A stretch of DNA of 64,000 bases from a virus. Under the pieces are notes generated by a model. It saw only the letters and a list, made by a program, of their open reading frames with translations, did no database searches and had not been told where the DNA came from. Made by a program: the position numbers and the translations under genes. The number at the start of each line of letters is the position of its first letter. Position 1 is the first letter of the stretch. Positions 41,581 to 48,850 of the stretch are shown piece after piece. The stretch spans positions 20,539 to 84,538 of the IMG/VR virus record IMGVR_UViG_3300030202_002193. One strand, 5' to 3'.

Positions 41581-42132
41581 TCAGCCTTGTACCTCCTCGT
41601 TTTGGTCCGAATCGGCGGCTTCTTCTTGTACTTCGTTGGAATAGTCGTAGGACTCCATTGAGTCTACATCTCCACCCCAAACTCCGGCGGAATATCTAAT
41701 CATCATTTGCTTGTCAGCATGTGCGACTAGATAGTTTGCCATTTCTTCAACAGTCTCAAAGGAACATGGGACTCCCTTGTGAATTCTGCCATCGTGCTTG
41801 ATATCCATAGATGCTCCTCTTTTATTCCATGTAGGTAAAAAGACGGTAGCGAAGGCAATAGCGGCCTTCATCAATTTCTTAGCCTTGTGTGAATCCCAAG
41901 CAGTTTGCTTGTCTTCAGGTAAGGTAGGTTGTGAATTGGAAAGGCGAGGTGCGCCTCCAATTGCGTTGTAGTTATTTCTTAGTAGGGGCCAAATCTCCGC
42001 CACTTGTTCCGGCGTTTCTGCTCCTCTAATTCCTGCTATCAGTCCTTGAATGCTAGTTCCTAAAAATCCGCAATCATTGTTTGCGACATAGGCTTCAATA
42101 GCACTAACTTTCTTCATTATTGTTTCACTCAT
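41581..42132 (-). CDS. Regulatory-region protein, unknown
   Basis: 183 residues from ATG 42132; GGAGATGATATT decides this start over a longer upstream reading. Mixed alpha/beta protein (MSETIMKKVSAIEAYVANND, GFLGTSIQGLIAGIRG, WPLLRNNYNAIGGAPRLSNS), no recognised family, acidic C-terminus. It diverges from the 42290 plus-strand gene across palindrome F. Its place at the divergent control point hints at an early regulator, without sequence proof. Confidence 0.55.
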   Translation of the reverse strand: MSETIMKKVSAIEAYVANNDCGFLGTSIQGLIAGIRGAETPEQVAEIWPLLRNNYNAIGGAPRLSNSQPTLPEDKQTAWDSHKAKKLMKAAIAFATVFLPTWNKRGASMDIKHDGRIHKGVPCSFETVEEMANYLVAHADKQMMIRYSAGVWGGDVDSMESYDYSNEVQEEAADSDQNEEVQG

Positions 42133-42216
42133 AATATCATCTCCAAAAGGTTTTGATTCATCGGTTTGCTTTGCTCGACTACCCATAATATGCCACACAA
42201 ATGATAAGGTATTGCT

Positions 42217-42251
42217 ACAAAGCCACCAATACCATATGGTTGTAGGCTTTG
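42217..42251. promoter_or_regulatory. Palindromic element, copy F (divergent)
   Basis: ACAAAGCC ACCAAT ACCATATGGT TGTA GGCTTTG, flanked on both sides by the TACCTTA-type box (minus side CAATACCTTATC, plus side ACAACCTTACTTATTTT). The plus gene starts 38 bases past it at 42290, the minus gene 85 bases away at 42132. Probably a divergent promoter/operator. Confidence 0.75.
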
Positions 42252-42289
42252 ATACAACCTTACTTATTTTACAAGACATTAATCTAATT

Positions 42290-42574
42290 ATGGTAAGCAA
42301 ACCTAACAGTAGAGATATTAGAGAATGGGTTATAGATTTTTGTAACTCATATGAAGACCACAGTTATGATAACATAACCGAATATATTGACGGAATAGTA
42401 CCTTATACATATTTTGAAATCTTGAGCCTTTTCAACAATATGGGGTTGGAAATAACACATGCTCATGTAGGCACTCCTATTTGGGAAATAATGAGAATGG
42501 ATATATTTTACATTTGGGAAGAAAGATTTAGAGAAGACTACGAAGAATATATGTACGAACTTGAGGAGGAATAA
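42290..42574 (+). CDS. First gene of plus block, acidic protein
   Basis: 94 residues from ATG 42290 (no ribosome site; the TTATTTT box about 24 bases upstream suggests a leaderless start). Acidic and aromatic-rich (MVSKPNSRDIREWVIDFCNS, EDYEEYMYELEEE). Follows palindrome F. Function unknown; possibly an early anti-host protein. Confidence 0.55.
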   Translation: MVSKPNSRDIREWVIDFCNSYEDHSYDNITEYIDGIVPYTYFEILSLFNNMGLEITHAHVGTPIWEIMRMDIFYIWEERFREDYEEYMYELEEE

Positions 42575-42576
42575 AT

Positions 42577-42714
42577 ATGTATTACGAAGAAGCATGCCAT
42601 TGTTGTGGTAAAGGAATAACCATCACAGGGGCATATATTGCAAACTATTCTCTTGTATTTTGTGAAGATTGCGGATATGATTCGGAATATTGTCACGGTT
42701 GTTGTGACCCCTAG
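42577..42714 (+). CDS. Small cysteine-rich zinc protein
   Basis: 45 residues from ATG 42577 with GAGGAGGAATAAAT upstream. CHCC ... CEDC ... CHGCC arrangement gives seven cysteines and two His, a compact zinc-ribbon type protein. Too short for usual predictions; co-transcribed with the preceding gene. Confidence 0.6.
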   Translation: MYYEEACHCCGKGITITGAYIANYSLVFCEDCGYDSEYCHGCCDP

Positions 42715-42769
42715 GGTCGCTAAAACAAAGCAAGCCACCTAAAACAACTATAAACCCCTACTCTGAAAA

Positions 42770-43130
42770 AGGCATATTATTAATTCATAAAAAACCATAA
42801 TAAGAAATTAGATATATTTCAATTGGCTCTTATACTATATAGGGGATATAATATGATATATTTTATGGTATAGGATATAACATGTACGGGGTCAGTCTCA
42901 CCGTTTGGTAATGAGACTGAAAATGAGACTGAAAGGATAGGCTTTCAGTACATCATTTATTATTGTATATTCTCATAATCTCATAATCTCATATCATATA
43001 TCTATCCCACCACCCCCTTTCTATCTATATCTCTCTCTCTTAGGCCATGAGACATGAGACATGAGACTGAAGTGGCGAAATTGGCTTCAGTGGTGCGTTT
43101 CTCTTTGTCTCATGGTTTGTCTCATGGTTG
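42770..43130. other. Origin-like A/T-rich and iterated repeat region
   Basis: An A/T-rich stretch (about 42770-42890) is followed by eight TGAGAC/GTCTCA hexamers in both orientations: GTCTCA at 42895, 43107 and 43119; TGAGAC at 42912, 42924, 43048, 43055 and 43062. There are also three TCTCATAA units from 42971, an ACTGAAAG/CTTTCAGT hairpin (42928-42949) and CTGAAG/CTTCAG (about 43067-43090). Iterated sites beside A/T-rich DNA between divergent operons fit a replication origin, possibly also a control region. It lies in a 583-base gene-free gap. Confidence 0.5.
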
Positions 43131-43297
43131 TGGACTAAAGGATATTTTATGGGGGTCGAAGTTTTATCAGTAATAAATATCTAAAAATTAAGGGGGTTCA
43201 TATCTGATAAGTGTATTTTTTACTTGATGGGTATGTGCGTAATAAATACAGACTTCGTGATAAAGGGCTTTATTAGATAATATGAAAGTGGATAAAT

Positions 43298-43774
43298 ATG
43301 AACTGGGAAGATTTTGTTCAAGTGGTAGAATCCTATGTGTGGATTCGTAAGGAAGAATTAGGCGGAATAGTGCAGGTAATAGATTTGCTACTAGATGCAG
43401 GTAAGAATAATGAAGACGAAAGAAGTAATGCAATTGCTTCTGTAAAGGGGCTTCTAAAGGGTAGAGAAGGTTCGCCCTTTAGACAGGGCGTAAGGTCCAC
43501 TAAGCCTATCTCTGTAAAGGTCAATATAGACAAAGTAGGGAAGATGGTAGAAGAGGCTTCTAAGGTGTATTTTAGCATGGTTCCTAATGGGCTTCATCTG
43601 AAACATGGTAAGAGTGGAGGCGGAGGCTTTGCTAGTGCAGAAGAATATGCCAAGGTCGAAAAGAAAAAGGTGATGACAATGCTCTACCGAAGACATACCA
43701 ATGGACTATGGGATGGCACTTTGGAAGGGCTTGGCTATGGAGATACGAATGGGCTTTTTTCTGAAGAGGAATAA
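43298..43774 (+). CDS. Early protein with tag-like start
   Basis: 158 residues from ATG 43298. N-terminus MNWEDFVQVVESYVWIR recalls the W-x-x-I/F tag but on the plus strand. A Gly-rich loop (HGKSGGGGFASAEEYAKVEK) is in the middle. A CTTTATTAGATAA TATA-like box lies about 25 bases upstream, suggesting a leaderless promoter of its own. Function unknown. Confidence 0.55.
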   Translation: MNWEDFVQVVESYVWIRKEELGGIVQVIDLLLDAGKNNEDERSNAIASVKGLLKGREGSPFRQGVRSTKPISVKVNIDKVGKMVEEASKVYFSMVPNGLHLKHGKSGGGGFASAEEYAKVEKKKVMTMLYRRHTNGLWDGTLEGLGYGDTNGLFSEEE

Positions 43775-43788
43775 GAATTGAGATAGAA

Positions 43789-43818
43789 GTGTAACTATTT
43801 TTTAACATAATGTTACAC
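43789..43818 (+). terminator. Hairpin after early gene
   Basis: GTGTAAC ... GTTACAC inverted repeat with TATTTTTTAA in the loop, immediately after the 43298-43774 gene. Probably a transcription end; no T-run after the stem. Confidence 0.4.
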
Positions 43819-43952
43819 ATTAAAGGGGCCACCTAGTTATAAGTGGGGAGAGGGTCTAGGGGTATCTTGTCAAGTTTGAGAAATACCGGATGCAATATCT
43901 TTTGTCATCAACAAACTAGAAATAGGTTTTTCGAAAAAGGCAATTTAACCGA

Positions 43953-44010
43953 GAGGGTAGGGGTCGAGCAAAGGGGCCGTTTACGACAAAAATATGCTCC
44001 CCCTATCCTC
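43953..44010. ncRNA. Long imperfect stem-loop before plus operon
   Basis: GAGGGTAGGGG (43953-43963) pairs with CCCCTATCCTC (44000-44010), 10 of 11 positions, with an internal GTCG/CGAC stem. It is followed by a short frame at 44024. Could be a regulatory RNA or terminator ahead of the plus block; no function known. Confidence 0.35.
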
Positions 44011-44023
44011 ATCAGGTGATAAG

Positions 44024-44119
44024 ATGAAATTCAAACAAACATATCCTAAGACATATAGATTGTTGCAATTAACTGAATTATTAGTTGCAATATATCTAGT
44101 GAATAGATTTGTACTCTAG
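44024..44119 (+). CDS. Possible 31-residue hydrophobic microprotein
   Basis: ATG 44024 with AGGTGATAAG upstream; MKFKQTYPKTYRLLQLTELL then a hydrophobic VAIYLVNRFVL end. The C-terminal half could be a membrane anchor. Short but with a good ribosome site; function unknown. Confidence 0.4.
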   Translation: MKFKQTYPKTYRLLQLTELLVAIYLVNRFVL

Positions 44120-44194
44120 TCGGTTTTTGCAGTAATAATAGGAAAGGTTACTCACGCAGATAGTGGACCTCCAAACCACGAACCTATTCCCGAC
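44119..44194 (+). ncRNA. Nested stem-loops upstream of plus operon
   Basis: GTCGG/CCGAC (44119-44123, 44190-44194), AATAGG/CCTATT (44137-44142, 44183-44188) and GTGG/CCAC (44163-44166, 44176-44179) nest inside each other directly before the 44211 gene. A 5' leader structure, possibly regulatory. It is not a tRNA: the loop is nine bases and there is no T-arm. Confidence 0.4.
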
Positions 44195-44210
44195 ACTTGA
44201 GGTGAATATA

Positions 44211-44438
44211 ATGATAGAATGGATAATGAAATTTTTTACTAAAAAAGAACTTAGGAATCATAGACTCCCTAAGTGTAGCAAGTGTGGGCTAGTCTCACAT
44301 AAAAAAATAAAAATAGAGTTTATAGAAGATGAGCAGATATCAACAATAACTGGTAACTGTTGTAATAGTTGCGAGGAAGAATTAAGCAGGGAATTTAATC
44401 CCCTTTGGATTCCTCCACTTGTATTAAAGGAGAAATAA
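44211..44438 (+). CDS. Small zinc-ribbon protein
   Basis: 75 residues from ATG 44211 with GAGGTGAATATA upstream (a longer upstream reading is rejected by this site). Contains CSKCGLVS ... CCNSCEEE, two C-x2-C pairs of a zinc ribbon, and a basic N-terminus. First gene of the main plus operon. Function unknown. Confidence 0.6.
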   Translation: MIEWIMKFFTKKELRNHRLPKCSKCGLVSHKKIKIEFIEDEQISTITGNCCNSCEEELSREFNPLWIPPLVLKEK

Positions 44439-44440
44439 AT

Positions 44441-44683
44441 ATGAAAGATATAGTAGAATTTTGCGGATATACTTCCGCATATAGTTTGTTGAATGACCAC
44501 ATGAATAAAGCAGAACTATCAGATTTGTTAGAAATAATTGTAGATAGTCCGGAAGATGCAAAGGATTTGGTTTTAGAAGAAGTAGAAAGAATCGCAAAAG
44601 AAGTATTTGAATGGATAGATTGGGAAAAATTACAGGACGATGCAGACGAAGAAGCCTATCAAAGATATAGGGATGGTGATTGA
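44441..44683 (+). CDS. Small acidic protein
   Basis: 80 residues from ATG 44441 (AGGAGAAATAAAT upstream). Acidic helical protein (EEVERIAKEVFEWIDWEKLQ). Stop overlaps the next gene's start by none but is adjacent. Function unknown. Confidence 0.55.
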   Translation: MKDIVEFCGYTSAYSLLNDHMNKAELSDLLEIIVDSPEDAKDLVLEEVERIAKEVFEWIDWEKLQDDADEEAYQRYRDGD

Positions 44684-45148
44684 ATGATTGACACAGACAA
44701 ATACGAAGGACATACGCCTGTGCCGTGGGCTATTGATGTTCACAAAGTAGGAGATAAAGTAAGCGCAATAGTAATCGAATCCAATTGGACTTCGCATGAT
44801 AATTGTGTATTAGCAGAAGTCGAAGTTGAAAACGAATACGCTAACGCAGACGCACAACTGATAGCAGACGCACCACTTCTCTTAGCAGAAGTCAGGCGGT
44901 TGCGTGAACAGAATGAGATGTTGCTTGAAGAATTGAAGAATGATGATACAGGGATGAAGGCAATTGATAGTTTATTAAAAGCAGTAGAAGATAGGAATGA
45001 AGAAGTCAAGCGGTGGAAAGGGAATTGGACTTTCCTCCGTGATTGGTTGGTGAAGCACATCAACAATGAAAAGACCAACCTCACGGCAAGGGCGTTCTCC
45101 GAGTTTTTCCTACAATTGATGGACGGAAGAGATGAGGTGATTGAGTGA
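44684..45148 (+). CDS. Ea22-like phage protein
   Basis: 154 residues. The segment NEYANADAQLIADAPLLLAE followed by VRRLREQNEMLLEEL is the signature of Ead/Ea22-like phage early proteins (function unknown). The middle is coiled coil, the C-terminus mixed. Finding this family in an otherwise archaeal-type virus is a sign of shared phage gene pools. Confidence 0.65.
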   Translation: MIDTDKYEGHTPVPWAIDVHKVGDKVSAIVIESNWTSHDNCVLAEVEVENEYANADAQLIADAPLLLAEVRRLREQNEMLLEELKNDDTGMKAIDSLLKAVEDRNEEVKRWKGNWTFLRDWLVKHINNEKTNLTARAFSEFFLQLMDGRDEVIE

Positions 45149-45594
45149 CTAGATACTACCACGCAACGCCTAAAGAAAACCTATCCTCAATTTTACAGAA
45201 CGGGATAGAAGCAAGGTTTGGAGAAGTATATTGCTCAACGAGTGAGGAAACTTCTGCAAGATGGATATGCTTCACACGGAGAGGAAGTAAGGAGATAATC
45301 ACAATACCATTCAGCAGACCTCAAGGTGATAAGCGAATGCGTTTAGGCGCAGACCACTCACCTGTCTTGACAAAAATACTTGGTGTTGATGAAGAAGGCG
45401 CATCATTTGTTTCAACTGAAACAATACCACCTAAAGATATACTGATAGACCAAATAAATGTTTGGCAGAATCCATTTTACTCACCCGAAGCAGAACAAGC
45501 GTTGCTCAAGGCGTTGAAACAAAACCAAGACATACTAATGCAAGCGGGTGCAGACGCTATTAAGAATGAAATAATAGGAGATGAAGAAGAATGA
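45145..45594 (+). CDS. ADP-ribosyltransferase-like protein
   Basis: 149 residues from GTG 45145, supported by GAGGTGATTGA. The N-terminus TRYYHATPKENLSSILQNGI and following FGEVYCSTSEETSARWI have the 'H-x-T ... NL-x-x-I ... G' layout of ART/DarT/KptA-like folds, with strand-helix order matching. No full catalytic triad can be fixed by eye. Viruses use ADP-ribosylation to modify host proteins or nucleic acids; a role here is inference. Confidence 0.45.
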   Translation: MTRYYHATPKENLSSILQNGIEARFGEVYCSTSEETSARWICFTRRGSKEIITIPFSRPQGDKRMRLGADHSPVLTKILGVDEEGASFVSTETIPPKDILIDQINVWQNPFYSPEAEQALLKALKQNQDILMQAGADAIKNEIIGDEEE

Positions 45595-45857
45595 CCGAAT
45601 GTAGAAGAATGACTAAAGTAACAAAGGGAGATAGAATGCTTCTAGATTCTTTAGAAAGAAGTTATTTAGATACTAGCGAACCCTTTATGGCATCAGAAGC
45701 AATACAGGCTATCTTAGTAACCGGAACTAAAAAGGGTAGGAGTTTTACAATAAAAATTAATACTAAGAAATTGTGCGGTATTTTCAGAAAATCAGACAAC
45801 TACGAGTTGGTAAGAAAAACCAGTGCAGGTAGGATATTTTGGAGGAGAATCGTATGA
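45591..45857 (+). CDS. Winged-helix-like paralogue 1
   Basis: 88 residues, ATG 45591. Ends ELVRKTSAGRIFWRRIV and resembles the protein at 53803 in the pattern A-x2-AI-x-I-(x)n-KKG-R ... W-R-R-V/I, so the two are probably paralogues of a small DNA-binding winged helix. Overlaps both neighbours by four bases or a few. Confidence 0.5.
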   Translation: MTECRRMTKVTKGDRMLLDSLERSYLDTSEPFMASEAIQAILVTGTKKGRSFTIKINTKKLCGIFRKSDNYELVRKTSAGRIFWRRIV

Positions 45858-46066
45858 AATATAACGAATCAGATATCGGAGAGATTGTCGAATATAGTGA
45901 TGATAAAGGCTCTTACTTTGAAGAAAGAATAGTCTTAGTTTATTGTCAAGTTTGTGGGGCTAGATATATCGGGCCTATCAGAGAAGCCGGAGGTTTCTTA
46001 GGGGGCCACGAAGTATTCCACACATGGGAATTCAAAATAGAAATGAACGATGAATTGGAGGTATGA
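45854..46066 (+). CDS. Small zinc-knuckle protein
   Basis: 70 residues from ATG 45854 (GGAGGAGAATCGT upstream). Contains CQVCGARYIG and later HEVF..HTWEF. Function unknown; one of a run of small Cys-containing early genes. Confidence 0.55.
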   Translation: MKYNESDIGEIVEYSDDKGSYFEERIVLVYCQVCGARYIGPIREAGGFLGGHEVFHTWEFKIEMNDELEV

Positions 46067-46069
46067 AAA

Positions 46070-46342
46070 ATGACTGAAGATTATTCAAAGTGGCATACTT
46101 ATGCTGCTAGATTCCTAGACCCAACTACTGCAAGAGGCGCACCAATTTTCTGTAAAGAATGTAATAAGAAGGTGAGAACTTATGTTAGAAACCCTAAGTT
46201 TATTACTCTTAGAGATGGAACGCCTTGGAGAGAATACGATTCTAAATGGGATAGAAAATTTGGTTGTCCTTGTGGTAAATGGAATACCCCTTACTTGAAC
46301 TTAACCGAAGAAGAAATAAAAACATGGAGAGATAAAGAATGA
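46070..46342 (+). CDS. Small zinc-ribbon protein
   Basis: 90 residues, ATG 46070. CKECNKKVRTYVRN ... CPCGKWNTPY gives two C-x2-C/C-x-C sets. Translationally overlapping with the next gene. Function unknown. Confidence 0.55.
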   Translation: MTEDYSKWHTYAARFLDPTTARGAPIFCKECNKKVRTYVRNPKFITLRDGTPWREYDSKWDRKFGCPCGKWNTPYLNLTEEEIKTWRDKE

Positions 46343-46521
46343 TAGTATTTACAAGTTGTAATAAATTTTTTGGGGAATTAGGTTCGGGCATTCCTTGGAA
46401 AGAATGTGGTGGAGAATTAATTAGAACTACAGAATATGATAATACCGGCTCGGTATTATTTTGGTACAGTAAGTGTACTAAGTGTGGCGATTGTAGAAAT
46501 GGTATCGCTTGGCAAAGGTGA
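46339..46521 (+). CDS. Small Cys-rich protein, paralogous start
   Basis: 60 residues, MIVFTSCNKFFGELGSG; CTKCGDCR near the end. The first ~26 bases of coding DNA are identical to the start of the next gene (46526), so part of the gene was duplicated. Likely a zinc-ribbon type. Confidence 0.55.
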   Translation: MIVFTSCNKFFGELGSGIPWKECGGELIRTTEYDNTGSVLFWYSKCTKCGDCRNGIAWQR

Positions 46522-46525
46522 TTAA

Positions 46526-46822
46526 ATGATAGTATTTACAAGTTGTAATAATTGTGGCGCAATAACAAGTTGGGTTAGTAATAGAATGGTAAATGAAACT
46601 ACTTGGCCTTATGCAAAAACTACCCACAGTGTTTCTCAAACATTAATCCCTTGTTGCGGAGACAGTGCTAATCCTTGTGTAACATTTCACATGATTAGTG
46701 TAGATGAATATAATAAGTGCCTAGCGGCTAAAGTGAAAGAAGGGTTTGAAACACACCTAGACTCACTATTTGAAGAAAAGACATATTATGATATGAGGAG
46801 GAATGAATATGAGCAAAGGTAA
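46526..46822 (+). CDS. Small Cys-rich protein, paralogous start
   Basis: 98 residues, ATG 46526 after AGGTGATTAA. MIVFTSCNNCGAITSWVSN begins identically to the preceding gene, then diverges (PCCGDSANPCVTFHMISVDE). Duplicated start with different body, as seen in the late tagged genes. Function unknown. Confidence 0.55.
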   Translation: MIVFTSCNNCGAITSWVSNRMVNETTWPYAKTTHSVSQTLIPCCGDSANPCVTFHMISVDEYNKCLAAKVKEGFETHLDSLFEEKTYYDMRRNEYEQR

Positions 46823-47171
46823 AGAATGGGAAGTTTGTATGAGAAGAAATGGCTCAATTATGATGAAGGTAAATGTAGACCCTGTAATCATGGATAGAGA
46901 TACTTGCATATCAGTTTTATACGATAGCGTTTCTTGGAAAGAGAATGAAGTAATTAAAACAATGAAGAAAAAGGGATTGAAAGACATCTTGAAACAACAG
47001 GCTAGATATCTAGCATATTATGGATATATAGAACATGCACCTCCCAACAGAAAAGAATTAATTGAAGAAAATGAGCGATATAAAGATACTTGGTCATTAG
47101 AGAAATGGGATATGGTTGCTAGAGTTTTCGACAGGCACTTCCCCGATTTCAGATTTTTAGCAGGTGAATAA
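46809..47171 (+). CDS. Small protein, unknown
   Basis: 120 residues from ATG 46809 (GAGGAGGAATGAAT upstream, two residues in from the longest reading). Mixed alpha/beta, MSKGKEWEVCMRRNGSIMMK. Overlaps the preceding gene's end. Function unknown. Confidence 0.55.
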   Translation: MSKGKEWEVCMRRNGSIMMKVNVDPVIMDRDTCISVLYDSVSWKENEVIKTMKKKGLKDILKQQARYLAYYGYIEHAPPNRKELIEENERYKDTWSLEKWDMVARVFDRHFPDFRFLAGE

Positions 47172-47172
47172 G

Positions 47173-47796
47173 ATGAATATATTTGCATTATCAAAATGCC
47201 CTGTAGAAGCGGCTCAACAAATGATAGACAAGCACATAGTCAAAATGCCAACTGAAAGTTGTCAAATGTTACACACTAATTCGCTCTATTTTTTGTTTTG
47301 GAATTGTCATGGTAGGGAACCTTCTCTAAAAGAATTGAAGGAGTTTCACAAGGAATCACATTTTTCCTATATGATGAAACCTGCAATGCTTAACCACCCT
47401 AGCACAATTTGGGCTAGACAAAACAAAGCAAATTACATGTGGCTATACAATCATGCACTTGCACTTTGCAAGGAATACACTTTCAGATATGGTAAGATTC
47501 ATGGTACGGAAAAAAGAGTCTTGGATAGTTTTACCTTTTCTTATGAAGACGAAGACTTAACTCCAGTGACTATTGCTATGGCTGACCAATACAGAATCCC
47601 TCAAGAAAAACATACTTGGGAATTTGTAATTAAAAGTTATCAGCAGTATTATTTAGAAGGCAAATGGAAATTCGCTTCTTGGAAAAAGAACCGAACTCCT
47701 ACTTGGTGGCCCAAAGACCAACACAAGAAAATGAAGAACAAAGAAATATTGCGCTTCAATAAATTATGGAATGCTAGTTTGGAGATGATTAAATGA
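47173..47796 (+). CDS. Conserved marine-phage protein (MNIF/DKHxVKM)
   Basis: 207 residues from ATG 47173 (AGGTGAATAAG). The pattern MNIF ... P-x-EAA ... DKHIVKMPTESCQML ... HPSTIWARQNKANYMWLYNH ... WPKDQHKKMK recalls a family found in many marine phages and bacteria starting MNIFxL...DKHVVKM, function unknown in that family. Its high Trp/His content suggests an enzyme fold. Confidence 0.6.
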   Translation: MNIFALSKCPVEAAQQMIDKHIVKMPTESCQMLHTNSLYFLFWNCHGREPSLKELKEFHKESHFSYMMKPAMLNHPSTIWARQNKANYMWLYNHALALCKEYTFRYGKIHGTEKRVLDSFTFSYEDEDLTPVTIAMADQYRIPQEKHTWEFVIKSYQQYYLEGKWKFASWKKNRTPTWWPKDQHKKMKNKEILRFNKLWNASLEMIK

Positions 47797-48041
47797 TTGA
47801 ATGTTTACAATGTAAAGGTAATAACTTTATCAAAAGTTTTTGCCATGCAACTGAAAGATTTGTTTATGACGATTGTTGGGACTGTCTTTCTGAAGAAATG
47901 TATGAAGCAGAAATTCAAGAAAAGATAAAAATACTCATTAGTAAAGATGAGAATGTAACCGACTTTACAAGAGATTTGGCTAGGTTGTTAATTAGCGAGC
48001 CATTGATTTACGAAGAAATATGGAAATACTTGAGGGATTAA
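47793..48041 (+). CDS. Small zinc protein
   Basis: 82 residues, ATG 47793; CLQCKGNNFIKSFCH ... CWDC forms a zinc-ribbon pattern. Overlaps neighbouring gene by four bases. Function unknown. Confidence 0.55.
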   Translation: MIECLQCKGNNFIKSFCHATERFVYDDCWDCLSEEMYEAEIQEKIKILISKDENVTDFTRDLARLLISEPLIYEEIWKYLRD

Positions 48042-48042
48042 A

Positions 48043-48288
48043 ATGGAAATAGAATTTAGAATAATAGACGACGAGAAATTACCACCGGTAATTATAAAGA
48101 AAGGAGAGAACGACAATCCTAAGATATTGATTAACAATTATCATAAGATTTGGATTTGTCTAAATAGAGGACTGATTAATGGGATATTCGAAGTGTTCCC
48201 AAAGAAGGTAACTGAAATATTAGATGCCCATTTGAGAGAACAGTACCAATATGAGATTATGGATAGAGGAGAAATAGTGGAGGAATAA
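48043..48288 (+). CDS. Small acidic protein
   Basis: 81 residues, ATG 48043 after GAGGGATTAAA. Beta-strand and helix mix (MEIEFRIIDDEKLPPVIIKK); function unknown. Confidence 0.5.
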   Translation: MEIEFRIIDDEKLPPVIIKKGENDNPKILINNYHKIWICLNRGLINGIFEVFPKKVTEILDAHLREQYQYEIMDRGEIVEE

Positions 48289-48290
48289 AT

Positions 48291-48671
48291 ATGGGATATA
48301 GAAGTTATGTATATGTAATTACAGATATAGAAAATAAAGCACTGATAGCCGCACTTAAAGCGGCAAAGCCTGATGAAGAAGAAGAAGGAATTTTTAAGTT
48401 TTGGAATATGTCAAGTGCTAATCGTAAAACAAAAGAAGTAATGCTTTTTGAGTTTCATGAAACCAAATGGTATGAATCATATGATGATGTAAAGGCAGTA
48501 ATGTCAGAAATAAATAAATTAGAAAATGATAAAACTAAATGCGGCTCTTTTGGTTATATTCAAATAGGTGAGAACGATGACGATATAACCCATTTAGGGA
48601 GTCCTTGGGATTATGATATGCACTTGAACAGAAGTGTCGATATGCCCTTTTTAGAAAGAAAGGAGGAATAA
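48291..48671 (+). CDS. MGYRS-type phage protein
   Basis: 126 residues starting MGYRSYVYVITDIENKALI. The MGYRS start and the later TKWYESYDDVKAVMSEINKL ... IGENDDDI pattern match a phage family of unknown function. Highly regular strand/helix order; close to ribosome site GAGGAATAAAT. Confidence 0.6.
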   Translation: MGYRSYVYVITDIENKALIAALKAAKPDEEEEGIFKFWNMSSANRKTKEVMLFEFHETKWYESYDDVKAVMSEINKLENDKTKCGSFGYIQIGENDDDITHLGSPWDYDMHLNRSVDMPFLERKEE

Positions 48672-48673
48672 AT

Positions 48674-48850
48674 ATGGTAGGATTAAAAAATATGGAAAGT
48701 GGACTAGGAAGTTGTATTAACTGCACTGGTGTAAGAGCAAGTACTGTTTGTGATAAAAGTCACAAGCCCATTTGTACTTCATGTGTAAGAATTGTGATTA
48801 AAAATGCAACTCAAGTAGAAGTTAGAGATAGAAGGAGGTATATTAAATGA
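48674..48850 (+). CDS. Small zinc-ribbon protein
   Basis: 58 residues from ATG 48674 (AGGAGGAATAAAT upstream). Cysteines at 14, 17, 26, 34 and 37 (CINC ... CTSC) form a zinc ribbon. Overlaps the next gene's start by four bases. Confidence 0.6.
   Translation: MVGLKNMESGLGSCINCTGVRASTVCDKSHKPICTSCVRIVIKNATQVEVRDRRRYIK

Noticed and set aside
42212-42290. Upstream-extended start of the 42290 gene
   Set aside because: The extension covers palindrome F and begins at TTG without a ribosome site; ATG 42290 lies 24 bases after a TATA-like box.
42890-43130. CRISPR-like repeats
   Set aside because: Units are 6-8 bases in both orientations without uniform spacers; origin or control repeats fit better.
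44160-44185. tRNA-Trp-like anticodon loop (CTCCAAA)
   Set aside because: Stem-loop does not give a seven-base loop with a five-base stem, and acceptor and T-arm are missing.
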